A stretch of 64,000 nt of DNA, taken from the NCBI GenBank assembly GCA_022575985.1, contig JAKSXM010000107.1:2418001-2482000 (forward strand), in the 5' to 3' direction. Of this stretch, positions 45,300-57,305 are shown piece after piece (within the stretch, counting starts at the first letter, position 1; each line of letters begins with the position of its first letter). This stretch comes from Anagrus nilaparvatae. Taxonomy: Eukaryota; Arthropoda; Insecta; Hymenoptera; Mymaridae. A program made the translations under genes and the position numbers. A model generated the notes under the pieces. It had not been told where the DNA came from. It did no database searches and saw only the letters and a list, made by a program, of their open reading frames with translations.

Positions 45300-46290
45300 T
45301 AAACAGGGGCCTCTTTACCATTTATTTGCCTGCTGGACACATTTTTTACCCCTATAGTCCATTTTTATCCCTGGGAATCGATTTATACAGCGGGATCTCA
45401 TTTTTTCCTGCTGAACCCATATTTTACCCTTATAGTCCGTTTTTAACATGGAACATGTTCATTGGATGGGGTATTTGAAAAAGTCTGGCTCGGCAGGGGG
45501 GGGGGTGAAAAAGTGACGCTTTTAGGGGGGGGGTCAAAAATTGACGCTTTTAGGGGGGGGGGTCAAAAATTGACGTTTTTAGGGGGGGTCAAAAATTGAC
45601 GCTTTTAGGGGGGGGGGGTGAAAAAGTGACGTTTTTAGGGGGGGGGTGAAATGGACTTAGAATATTTTCGATTCAGGGACTTTTGGTGCAGAAGTACCTA
45701 GGGACCTTTGGTGCAGAAGTCCCTAGGGACTATTGGTGCAGAAGTCCCTAAAGACCTTTGGTGCAGAAGTACCTAGGAACCTTTGGTGCAGAAGTACCTA
45801 GGGAGTATTGGTGCAGAAGTACCTAGGGACCATTGGTGCAGAATTTTTAATAATTTATTGCAAAAATTAATAAAAAATAAATTCATATTATTTAAAAACT
45901 ATAATAATTTGAAAATTTAATTAATTTGGTTCACTTTGATATCTAAGCAGCATGATTTCTAAAATAAAAATCTATATATAAATATTTGCATATAAATATT
46001 TATATTATAAACACAATAGATACTTTATTATCAATGTTATAAATGAACATGTTCCATGCTCGTTGGTTGTGTAGTTACACAAACCGGTTATAAATTTTTT
46101 TCCCTGGGAATCGATTTTTATAGCGAGATCTCATTTTTTTCTGGTCGGGCCCAATGAGCCCCTGGATAACTAATTCTATCAGTTGGTATTTATTTTATCA
46201 TGTGGGAGCCATTTTTTACCTCCAGAGTCCATTTATATCCTCGGTAATTACCTTTTACATTAGTAATTTATTTATTCCTCTTCTATAATG
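45300..46290. repeat. G-rich and other short tandem repeats
   Basis: Within 45485-45655 about six units of 27-32 bp each carry 7-11 consecutive G followed by GTCAAAAATTGACG or GTGAAAAAGTGACG. Within 45675-45845 seven units of about 28 bp repeat GG(T)GCAGAAGT(A/C)CCTAGGGAC. Flanking blocks CCCTGGGAATCGATTT and ATTTTTTACC recur at about 45375 and 46105. No gene. Confidence 0.8.
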
Positions 46291-46471
46291 CCCCTGACTA
46301 TGTTACGAATCCCTATAGGGCCAATTCCTTACGTGCTAATTAGTGCTATATTAAAAAAAAAAAAAATTTTGTATACAGTGCCTGTATTCCGTGAAAAAAT
46401 GTATACACGGCTGTATACAGTGGCTTCGTACGGGAGTAATCACTTAAACAGGTATATTAGGAATTCCTCGT

Positions 46472-47801
46472 AATGGCTCTTTCTAAAATCCTGGATGTTT
46501 TTATGTGTAAGAATCAGAAGCAATGAATTAAGCCTGCTTAAATAAATGAAAACTACTTCACAAAGTAGATTTAAATTAGAATTTTATCAAATTTGGACCC
46601 AAACTGTATATAAAATCCAGTAATAGCTTTCTAAAGCTTTTTTAGAACGCATTGATGAAACTATACTTGTAAAATACTATAGTATAATTACATGGATTTT
46701 ATATTTTTTAGGTCCAAATTTGATTATACATTCTAGTTTGGATTTTATTTATCAAATAATTTTCAATTATGCAAACAGGGTGAATTGGTGAATTTCATGG
46801 CTTATGATTTTTACTCGTACAAACATCCAGAACTTGGTAATAAACCATATCGTTGAATTCCCAATAAACTTTTATGTTTACATAAGTTAGACCCTCTTTA
46901 GAAGCTATGGTTTTAAATTAATATGCAATTTGGTATTCACCAATAAATAAATAGAAAAAACAGTAATCACTTTAACAGGTTTCTGGAATCTGGATTGAGA
47001 AACTTAGAGTAATCTGTGTTTATTGACTAAACCTACTTTAGGAAGTTAGAATCTTTATGTAATAGATGAATTAATTCATCGTAATGGCTCTTTCTAAAAT
47101 CCTGGATATTTTTATGGGTAAGAATCAGAAGCAAAGAATTAAGCCTGTTTATATAAATGAAAACTACTTGACAAAGTAGATTTAAATTAGAATTTTATAA
47201 AATTTGGACCCAAACTGTATATAAAATCTAGTAATGGCTTTCCAAGGCTTTTTAAGAACGCATCAATGAAACTACTTGTAAAATACTTATTACATGGATT
47301 TTATATTTTTTTAGGTCCAAATTTGATTATACATTCTAGTTTGGTTTTATTTATCAAATAATTTTCAATTATGCAAACAGGATGAATTCAAGGCTTATGA
47401 TTCTTACTTGTACAAACATCCAGAACTTGGTAATAAACCATATCGTTGAAAACCTAAAAACTTTTATATTTACATAAGTTAGACCCTCTTTAGAAGTTGG
47501 TTTTAAATTAATATGCAATTTGGTATTCACTAATACAGAAGTAGAAAAAACAGTAATCACTTGAACAGGTTTATTGGGAATTCATATATCGTAATGGCTC
47601 TTTCTAAAATCCTGGATGTTTTTATGTGTAAGAATTAGAAGCAATGAATTAAGCCTGCTTAAATAAATGAAAACTGCTTAACAAAGTAGATTTAAATTAG
47701 AATTTTATCAAATTTGGACCCAAACTGTATATAAAATTCAGTAATAGCTTTCCAAAGCTTTTTGAGAACGCATCAATGAAACTATACTTGTAATGTAAAA
47801 T
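46472..47801. repeat. Tandem 0.5-0.6 kb repeat, units 1-3
   Basis: AATGGCTCTTTCTAAAATCC begins units at about 46473, 47083 and 47594. Each continues through CAAATTTGGACCCAAACTGT and AATTATGCAAACAGG. The third is cut at 47801 and continues at 50089-50192 and again at 59102-59340, which proves two large later insertions. Confidence 0.8.
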
Positions 47802-50088
47802 GGGTCAATATTTGTGAACTGTATATGACTTTGCATGGGTGGGTCTCGAAATCTACTCCAAAGTATGTTTGGTCGAAAGCATATATAAAAAAAATAATTT
47901 TCCCCAATTTTTAGATTTTTAGATCCAATCCTCTATTTTTTACAGCGATTTTTGTTTTTTTCAATTTTTTGAAATTTTTAATTTTTGAGAAATTTATGTT
48001 CATTAATTTTTCTCGCAATTGCGCACTTTACAATAAAATTTTTTTTCCTTATAGTACCCCATAGGAAATTTCCCGTGGAATTCGATTCTGGGGTCCAAAT
48101 TATTTTTTGAACTGCGCATGCGCGAGAAAATCAACTTTCTTGCTTTGCCTTTTCTAGCTTATATGCCTCAGCTGCAGACAGCTCAATTTTCATCCTGTTG
48201 GTCTCAAATTGTAGGTTTTTTCATATACTTTCAGCATATGGAATCATTTTTTTGGGTAAATTTATTTTAAAAGGAATAAAATTGAAAAATAGCGATTTTT
48301 AAAAAATCATTTTTCACAAATTTTGAATTTTCCGCCAAGTCACGTGACCAAATGAAAATCTGACTAAAAATTCGGATTCAGCGGAAAATTTTACATAAGG
48401 ATACCAATTTTCGTCTTATTTCATTAAATAGTTTCTAAGATATCCCATTTTAAAGATAAAGATTAAAATTGACTTTTTTTAAAAAACCCTAAAAATGGGA
48501 CTCTGACTTGAATTATCATATCTGTTAAACAAATAATTATAAAAAGACGAGTAAAAATTTTTTGGAAACTAAGGGCTTGTAAAAAATTTTTGAGGCCTAT
48601 AGAACTCGTTTCTTTTAAAAATTAGAATTTTGGCAGCAATTTCAAAATTGGTCATTTTGGGGTAAGAATAGGCATTTGGTTTATTGACTATCGGCATGGG
48701 AGATTTAGCGACAAATAATTGCAGTGTACGGTAACTGAATAGTGACACTTATACCAAAAAAATGAGACCAATCGGAAGTATTTAGGTTAACTGGCACGTT
48801 TGCAGCTTAGTATTAAAGATTACGAAAAAATCCTATTTGATAACATTGTGGTATTTTGTAGTTATTTAGTATTTTGCTATTTCTTTTATTTCTATAGCGT
48901 TACGGAAACATCCAAAACTTTTCCAAAAAGGGGGTCTTTTGTAAAAATTCTCGAGGAAACGGAAAATTTCGTCAAAATTTTCATTAGGTAACTAGAAAAT
49001 TCGGAAAATTGAAAATAAGATAGAATAGCTACAAAATACAACAATGTTATAAAATAGGATTTTTTTCATAATCTTTAATACAAAGCTGCAAACGTGCGAG
49101 TTAACCAAAATACTTCCAATTGGTCTCATTTTTTTAGTATAAGTGTCACCATTCAGTTACCGCACACTGCAATCATTTGTCGCTAAATCTCTCATGCCGA
49201 TAGTCAATAAACCAAATGCCTATTCTTACCCCAAAATGACCAATTTTGAAATTGCTGCCAAAATGCTAATTTTTAAAAGAAACGAGTTCTATAGGCCTCA
49301 AAAATTTTTTACAAGCCCTTAGTTTCCAAAAAATTTTTACTCGTCTTTTTATAATTATTTGTTTAACAGATATGATAATTCAAGTCAGAGTCCCATTTTT
49401 AGGGTTTTTTAAAAAAAGTCAATTTTAATCTTTATCTTTAAAATGGGATATCTTAGAAACTATTTAATGAAATAAGACGAAAATTGGTATCCTTATGTAA
49501 AATTTTCCGCTGAATCCGAATTTTCAGTCAGATTTTCATTTGGTCACGTGACTTGGCGGAAAATTCAAAATTTGTGAAAAATGATTTTTTAAAAATCGCT
49601 ATTTTTCAATTTTATTCCTTTTAAAATAAATTTACCCAAAAAAATGATTCCATATGCTGAAAGTATATGAAAAAACCTACAATTTGAGACCAACAGGATG
49701 AAAATTGAGCTGTCTGCAGCTGAGGCATATAAGCTAGAAAAGGCAAAGCAAGAAAGTTGATTTTCTCGCGCATGCGCAGTTCAAAAAATAATTTGGACCC
49801 CAGAATCGAATTCTACGGGAAATTTCCTATGGGGTACTATAAGGAAAAAAAATTTTATTGTAAAGTGCGCGGTTGCGAGAAAAATTAATGAACATAAATT
49901 TCTCAAAAATTAAAAATTTCAAAAAATTGAAAAAAACAAAAATCGCTGTAAAAAATAGAGGATTGGATCTAAAAAGCTAAAAATTGGGGAAAATTATTTT
50001 TTTTATATATGCTTTCGACCAAACATACTTTGGAGTAGATTCTGAGACTCGAAAATCCAAACTGTATACACTTCACAAATATTGACCC
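47802..50088. mobile_element. 2.29-kb palindromic element with GGGTCAATATTTGTGAA ends
   Basis: Left end GGGTCAATATTTGTGAA at 47802, right end the inverse finishing at 50088, centred near 48946, arms about 1.13 kb with few mismatches. Flanks are (A)AAAT|GGGTC and GACCC|AAAT. The uninterrupted repeat (GTAAAATACT at about 47278) shows the empty site, so AAAT is the likely target duplication. No transposase frame. A diverged arm copy lies at 20831-21250. Confidence 0.75.
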
Positions 50089-50192
50089 AAATACTAATTA
50101 CATGGATTTTATATTTTTTTTGGTCCAAATTTGATTATACATTCTAGTTTGGATTTTATTTATCAAATAATTTTCATATTTATCAAATAATT

Positions 50193-50228
50193 AGACTGAG
50201 CGAAGCTCAGAGCGAAGCTCTGAGCTGA
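50193..50228 (+). repeat. 5' terminal hairpins of the Helentron
   Basis: Overlapping palindromes (AGCGAAGCTC...GAGCTTCGCT types and CTGAGCTGAGCTCAG) form the terminus next to the host junction. Confidence 0.6.
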
Positions 50229-50559
50229 GCTCAGTCTATTCCCTCGAAATAATGTCGAGTTTGTAACCACGATAACTCTTTAACGACATTGCCAATTGAC
50301 TTCAAAATTTCAGAGATGACCTCAATTGAGATAAAGAGGATCTGATTAAATTTGTGGCTCATTGGGTATGCACGTTTCGGAATGATACCAAAAAGACTGA
50401 ATGCTAATCAAAAAATTACATTTTTAAAAATTTTTCTAAACGAAAACTCTTAAACAATATTGCCGATTGACTTCAAAATTTCACAGATGATCTCAAATGA
50501 GACAAAGACAAACTGATTAAATTTCTAACCCATTTGGTACACAAGATGAAAAATAATAG

Positions 50560-50734
50560 AGAAAAAACTAACTCCACATAAAAAATAGCATTTTTTTAAA
50601 TTTTATATGGCAAATTTCGATGTTTACGAAAAAAAAAAAAAAATTTCACATTATGAAAAGGGGGATATTCAAAAAAATTTAAAAACATTAAAAAAAAAAA
50701 ATATCGATTATATCACTCGCTGAATAAATAAATA
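50560..50734 (+). repeat. About 170-bp tandem repeat of the Helentron, copy 1
   Basis: AAACT(A/C)CA..TAAAAAATAGCATTTT through ATCGATTATATCACTCGCTG and AATAAATAAATAT. Copies 2 (53227-53398) and 3 (53399-53443 joined to 55802-55935) lie inside the same element; copies 1 and 3 each carry a later insertion. Confidence 0.7.
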
Positions 50735-53226
50735 TCTTATATATATTAAAATGAAATAATTGAAAAAATTCACTATTTTTGATTTTATTGGACACGCATG
50801 TATGAAGAATTGTACGGACGAAAATACATGAAAGTGGTTTTAAAGTAATCTTTAAAGAAATATCTCTAGACTTTTTTTTAATTTTTAAAAAATATTTAAA
50901 TGATTTCGAGAAATCAATATCAGAAGTTAGTGGTCGAAAACGCAAAATAATTTCATTTTTTTTCACTAAAACTGATTTTTCTCAGGATCTAAGAGGTTTT
51001 TTGAGACGAGGTTTAGTGCAAATTATTCCTTGGAAAAAATGCTATCGATTTGACGTTTTTTTTTTTTTTAATTTGAGCTCATGGTTCAGAGTTACAACTG
51101 TTTGAAGCTAAGAAAATTAAATAAATCATAAAGTGGACATTTTCATCACTTCAGATCTCGGAATGGATTGTATCAAAATGTAAAAACGAAGTTTCTTTGT
51201 ATTTATTAAACACTTTTCTAATGCCACTTTTTTTTTTTTTTAATTTCATTCATTCATTAAAAAGAAATATCAAAGAAACGACTTAGAGTCTAATTTTTTG
51301 AATTTTTTATTTTTTCATATTTAGGACAGCTCATATCCATTTTTTATATGATTTTATATATTTAAATTTAAAAATTTAAATGCTACCATTGCATAAAAAT
51401 ATATAAAATTAAAAAATTATTTAAATGCAATCATTGTATAAAAATATTTGAAATTTTTCAACTTTTCTATAAAACAGGAGACTGTTAGAAAAAAATTTAT
51501 AATGGCGTATAGTTTCTAGTAAAGTCAATAAAAAAGTACAATTTTCTTATAAAACAAGACAAATACAAAAAAAATTTTAATGCAATCATTGCATAAAAAT
51601 TTTAGAAATTAAAAAAATATTTTAATCCAATCATTGCATAAAAATTTTCTCAATACAATTATTGCATACAAATATTTGAAATTCCAACTTTTCTATAAAA
51701 CAGGAGACTGTTAAAAAAAATTTATAATGGTGTATTGTTTCTGGTAAAATCAATAAAAAAATTTCAATGTTATCATTGCATAAAAAAATTTAAAATTACA
51801 ATTTTCATATAAAACAAGAGAAATACAAAAAAAAAAATTTTGAATGCAATCATTGCATAAAAATTTTTGAAATTACAAAAATATTTCAATGCAATCATTG
51901 CATAAAAATGTATGAAATTCCAACTTTTCTATAAAACAGGAGACTATTAGAAAAAAATTTATAATGGCGTATAGTTTCTGCTAAAGTCAATAAAAAAATT
52001 TCAAAGTTATCATTGCATAAAAAAATTTAAGAATACAATTTTCATACAAAACAAGACAAATACAAAAAAAATTTAAATGCAATCATTGCATTAAAATTTT
52101 TTAAATTACAAAAATATTTCAATGCAATCATTGTATAAAAATATTTGAAATTACAACTTTTCTATAAAACAAGAGACTATTAGAAAAAAATTTATAATGG
52201 CGTATAGTTTCTGCTAAAGTCAATAAAAAAATTTCAATGCTATCGTTGCATAAAAATATTTAAAATTACAACTTTTGTATAAAACAGGAGACTATTAGAA
52301 AAAAATTTATAATGGCGTATAATTTCGGCTAAAGTCATTAAAAAAATTTCAGTGCTATCATTGCATAAAAAAATTTAAAGATACAATTTTCATATAAAAC
52401 AAGACAAAAATAATATAAAAATGTTTGAAATTCTAACTTTTCTATAAAATAGGAGACTGTTAAAAAAAATTTATAATGGCGTATTGTTTCTGGTAAAGTC
52501 AATAAAAAAATACAATTTTCTTATAAAACAAGACAAATACAAAAAAAATTTTAATGCAATCATTGCATAAAAATTTTCTCAATGCAATTATTGCATACAA
52601 ATATTTGAAATTTCAACTTTTCTATAAAACAGGAGACTGTTAGAAAAAAATTTATATTATCGTATATTTTATGAAAAAAATATATATGAAATTATATATA
52701 AAAAAACACAAAAAATTTCAATATGGAGTAAAATGGATATTTTCTGTCCTTTTTATATCAACAAACAAAAATTATGAAAATTTCATTAAATAGTAAAATT
52801 CATATTGATTGTCTACAATATCAGTTGTGATGCATATGAAAATTGGAAATATTCAAATATACATTGTCTACAGTATGAAAAAAACTGCAAATTTTGTTAA
52901 AAAATCTGAATATTACTATATTCTATTTTCAATTATTATTTATTATTAATAATTATTAATGTTATAAAATATACCTCATTAGTTGTAAATATTTATAAAT
53001 AATCATGTAATCTTTTCTTAATACTTATTATAAAATTTCTTTGTTAATAAATTTAGAGGTATAAAATTAATTCTGTTCTCATTCATTTGTAAATAAAAAT
53101 TAATTGCTTTTTAATCACCTATGATTAAATTTATTATAACTAAACATATATGATCAAAATATAAATAAATTAATGCAAAAGATGTTTTATTTGGTTAAGC
53201 CGAGCATCGCGAGGCCAATCAGCTAG
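50735..53226 (+). mobile_element. Canonical non-autonomous Helitron, 2.49 kb
   Basis: It starts TCTTATATATATTAAAATG and ends CAATCAGCTAG, inserted exactly between A and T: AATAAATA|TC... and ...CTAG|TAAAAATAAA, while copy 2 of the flanking tandem repeat reads AATAAATATAAAAATAAA without interruption. A short GCCGAGC...GAGGC hairpin precedes the end. The inside is non-coding: a unique 5' part, array 2 units in reverse orientation (51380-52680), a few array 1 units (52690-52870) and an AT-rich 3' part. It is the reference copy for the minus-strand locus at 24.8-44.3 kb. Confidence 0.8.
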
Positions 53227-53443
53227 TAAAAATAAACTCCACATAAAAAATAACATTTTTTTAAATTTTATATGGAAAATTTCGATTTTTACGAAAAAAA
53301 AAAAATTTTCACACTATCTAGGGATATTTAAGAAAATTTAAAAACATTTTAATAAAAAAAAATATCGATTATCTCACTCGCTGAATAAATAAATATAAAA
53401 ATAAACTCCACTTAAAAAATAGCATTTTTTTAAATTTTATATG

Positions 53444-55801
53444 AGTCTTTCTTTGCCAAAACAGCAATGGTGGGCAGGTCGGGTCATTGGATCGGCCTCA
53501 AATTTTTCCCATGTTTTTATAACATAAAGATAGGAAAATCCTGAAATTTTTAGCCTTCTAGGTCTTAAACAGCCCGAGTTATGGCCAATCAAACTCATTA
53601 GGCGGCTCTCGACCAGCGTTAGTGCTTTTCGGGAAACTGGATAAAAGTCATAAATATAAGCTTGAATATAAATTCTGAAAGAGTATATATGTTGGGAAAC
53701 CTTCAGTAAATCCATTTCTGCCATTAGTTTTTCGTAAAAACCCCGGGAAATTTCGTAAAATTGGAAAAAGCGTTTTAAGAAAAATCGCAATGTCTCATTT
53801 GCCGCCATTTTTTTTTTGAAAATTTTTTTCAACCGAAATCCCATCGATCTGTACAAAAAAAAATTTTGATTTCGGCCATTAAGGTCGATTTTAGCCTGTT
53901 TTTGAAAAATTTCACATTTTCAATACTTCTTTATTTAATTTTCCGTAAGGGGTTAAAATAATTGACATTTTTGCTTTCAGAATCGAATAGCCAGGGAAAA
54001 AGTATTCCTAAATAAAAAAAAAATTACTATTTTCGATGAAAATTAACCAAGTTATGGACAAGTAAAGATACTGTCAAAAACTACCATTTTTGTACTAATT
54101 CCAATTTTAGGCTCTAAACCACATTATAACTTGAAAAATACATAACTCGCTTAAATTTTATCGTAAAAAGAAAAGTTTTGGATTATTATCGAGTGTTTTT
54201 TCCTTGACTATTCGTTTATCCAATAAAAAAATTAATTTTATTGACAGAAATTTATTTTTTTTGTTCAAAAATGATAATAATTAAAAACAGTTTTAAACAT
54301 GTTACATTAGTTTTTGACCAAAAAAAAACTTTTTATCGACTAAACTAATTTTTTTCTTGCATAAAAGAATAGCCAAGGAAAAAACACTCGAGAATAATCC
54401 AAAACTTTTCTTTTTACGATAAAATTTAAGCGAGTTATGTAATTTTCAAGTTATAATGTGGTTTAGAGCCTAAAATTGGAATTAGTACAAAAATGGTAGT
54501 TTTTGACAGTATCTTTACTTGTCCATAACTTGGTTAATTTACATCGAAAATAGTAATTTTTTTTTTATTTAGGACTACTTTTTCCCTGGCTATACGATTC
54601 TGAAAGCAAAAAAGTCAATTATTTTAATCCCTTACGGAAAATTAAATAAAGAAGTATTGAAAATGTAAAATTTTTCTAAAACAGGCTAAAATCGACCTTA
54701 ATGGCCGAAATCAAAATTTTTTTTCGTACAGATCAATGGGATTTCGGTTAAAAAAAATTTTCAAAAAAAAAATAATAATAATAATAATAATAATTTATTT
54801 CCAATGCAAATAATATATACAATAATGTTACATATTATAGGCCTACAGTAGGTAATAACCTGTACATAGGAGGAATCAGTATATAATAAAATTTGATAAT
54901 CCTGTATTAGTGATTTTAATAAGTAAGTTTGTTGGATATTAATAGGAATCTTTAAAGTTTTATTACTTTTATATTCTTTATTATTAATAATTACGTTTAC
55001 AATTTTACTTTGTAATTTATGTAGTAAATCAATTGAGTTACCATAGGCGCTTCCCCATGCTAAAATTCCATATGAGGCTATACTATGAAAAAAGGCGTAA
55101 TATACTGAAATTAGGTTATTGTAACTCAAGATATTATTTAGCCTAGCAATTATATAAATCAGATACCTTGTTTTTTTGAATGTATTCAGTATGTGATCTT
55201 TCCATTTTAGATGTTGGTCGTATATTACTCCTAAATATTTTACACTTGTGACTCGCTTTAATGATTCATTATTTATTACTATATATATATTGTTAGGTAA
55301 TGATTTAACTCTATTAGCGAATGTTATATAAACTGTTTTTTTAGTATTGACAGATAGTTTATTGACATAATACCAACTATTCACAAGTGCCAAATATTTA
55401 TTCATAGTTTTCTCAGCTTCTTTCCATACTAAAATGGCGGCAAATGAGATATATTGCGATTTTTCTTAAAACGCATTTTCCCATTTTCCGGAATTTCCCG
55501 GGGTTTTTCCGAAAAACTAATGACAGAAATGGATTTACTGAAGGTTTCCCAACATATATTCTCTTTCAGAATTTTTTTTCAAGCTTATATTTATGATTTT
55601 TAACCAGTTTCCCGAAAATCACTAACGCTGGTCGAGAGCTGCCTAATGAGTTTGATTGGCCATAACTCGGGCTGTTTAAGACCTAGTAGGCTAAAAATTT
55701 CAGGATTTTCCTATCTTTATGTTATAAAAACATGGGAAAAATTTGAGGCCGATCCGATGACCCGACCTGCCCACCATTGCTGTTTTGGCAAAGAAAGACT
55801 C
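53444..55801. mobile_element. 2.36-kb palindromic element with AGTCTTTCTTTGCC ends
   Basis: The left end ATATG|AGTCTTTCTTTGCC and right end GGCAAAGAAAGACTC|ATATG interrupt the third tandem copy of the Helentron, whose uninterrupted form TTTTATATGG is present at 50590. ATATG is thus the probable target duplication. Arms are about 0.85 kb with a centre near 54330. The right arm is split by a LINE fragment. Mirrored frames in the arms are not genes. Confidence 0.7.
54771..55430 (-). mobile_element. LINE reverse-transcriptase C-terminal fragment
   Basis: The minus-strand frame 55405-54761 (214 aa) has NKLSVNTKKTVYITF, SVKYLGVIYDQHLKWKDHI and ASYGILAWGSAYG, the thumb and post-RT region of Jockey/CR1-type LINE ORF2. 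It ends in a (TTA)n tail at 54772-54796. It is inserted in the A-tract of a palindrome arm; the undisturbed arm at 53801-53817 shows the empty site. The RT catalytic YADD core is missing because of 5' truncation. Confidence 0.75.
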
Positions 55802-56039
55802 ATATGGAACATTTCGATGTTTACGAAAAAAAAAAAAAATTTTCTTATTATCTAGGAATATTCAAGAAAATTTAAAAACATTTTATTAAAAAAAAATATC
55901 GATTATCTCACTCGCTGAATAAATAAATATAAAAATAAAATGGTTCCTAAAATATCCTATTAGAAGCCGCTACTATCACAAAAAATAATTGTGATACACT
56001 TAACGCACTCTTAGAAGTAATTAAACTAACTGTTTAGCT

Positions 56040-56575
56040 ATTAACCCAAGACATGGTATAGGCGTTTCTCATCCATCTAAAGAGAATTTTTCAGATATAA
56101 AAAAGGATCAATTGACAAACGATTTAATACATTTATCAAATCGATTGCAAAGACATACAATACATGGCAAACATTGCTTACGTTATCAAAGTCGTTTCAA
56201 TTTTCCGCAACCTCTAAAAACAAAAAGTTGCATAGACAATTCAGAAGGGTATTTCAGATATCATCCAAAACGAAATAATCCATTAATACAACGATATAAT
56301 ACAATAATAGCATCGATTTGGCGAGCAAATACAGATTTCTCACCGATTGTCTCTGAACAAGCTGTATATTATTACATCGCCAACTACGCATCAAAGGGTG
56401 AAAAAATTTCAAAAAATTTGCAGGAATGTTTGAACGAAATTTGCCAATCGATGTCAGATAATTTACACGCAAAAACAGCAATTTAAAAATTATTTATTTC
56501 TACTTTAAATGAACGTGATTACAGTGCACATGAAGTAATACATTTACTCATGAGTTGGCCTCTTTATTAAAGTAA
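56040..56575 (+). pseudogene. Helitron Rep C-terminal remnant
   Basis: Frames 56112-56486 and the following 56487-56570 read NRLQRHTIHGKHCLRYQSRF, YFRYHPKRNNPLIQRYN, YYYIANYASKGE and then, after a stop, RDYSAHEVIHLLMSWPL. These match Helitron replication-initiator proteins ('VNRVQRH', 'YIAKYASKAE', 'ISAQEVCHLLL'). Stops at 56484 and after SWPLY break the frame. The HUH nuclease motif upstream is absent. Confidence 0.7.
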
Positions 56576-56731
56576 TAAAAGGTAATACCACAGTTCACGA
56601 ACATATGTTACATTAGTTATACAAGATGAAGAATGGAAATCAGTTAAGGTATTAATTCAATATATTAATTGTTAAAAGAAATTATTTTAAAATTTTGTTC
56701 ATTTTAAATATGCAACGAAACTAAAGAAATT

Positions 56732-57130
56732 TTGGAAGCAAATGATTCAACATTATTTGAGACATATAAAATAAGACCACCTGAACTTGAGGATTTAAAT
56801 TTGATAAATTTTTGTAAACACTACAGAGTGTACAACAATAAATTTATAAAAAGACGAAAAGAATGCATTGTAAGAATATTTCCGAAAATAAACCTTGTTG
56901 ACAATGAAACAGAAGATGAAAAATATTATAAGTTACATTGTATTTTAAATGTATCATTTAGAAATAATAAGAATGATATTTTAATTAATAATGTAAATCA
57001 TGATTCATGGAAGGAACTATATAATTCTTTAAACATTAGTGAAGAAAATGAAATAAATTTACATGAATATGAAGAAACAGATGAAATTCCTGAATCCTTA
57101 AATGATGACATGGTTAGAAATCCATTTTAA
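56732..57130 (+). pseudogene. Rep-helicase linker remnant
   Basis: A 132-aa open frame with IRPPELEDLNLINFCKHYRV and CIVRIFPKINL, in the position between Rep and helicase of Helitron proteins, where such 'RP--LE---L--F---Y' sequence is usual. It ends in a stop at 57128 and is followed by decayed sequence. Confidence 0.55.
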
Positions 57131-57305
57131 TATTTATCTGGATACTGTGAAAATATTGATAACATTGAATTAGGAAAATGACAAATTGATATATGCTACG
57201 ATTGGAATATAACAGACAAAAATATACAATCTAAAGATGATATTGAAAATTTTAAAAAAAATTATAAATCAGATAATTCAAACAAACAAAATTCAGATGA
57301 CGAGA

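Noticed and set aside
53437..53856. 139-aa frame and its mirrored counterpart at 55646-55855
   Set aside because: Arms of the palindrome at 53444-55801; no homology and mirrored by construction.
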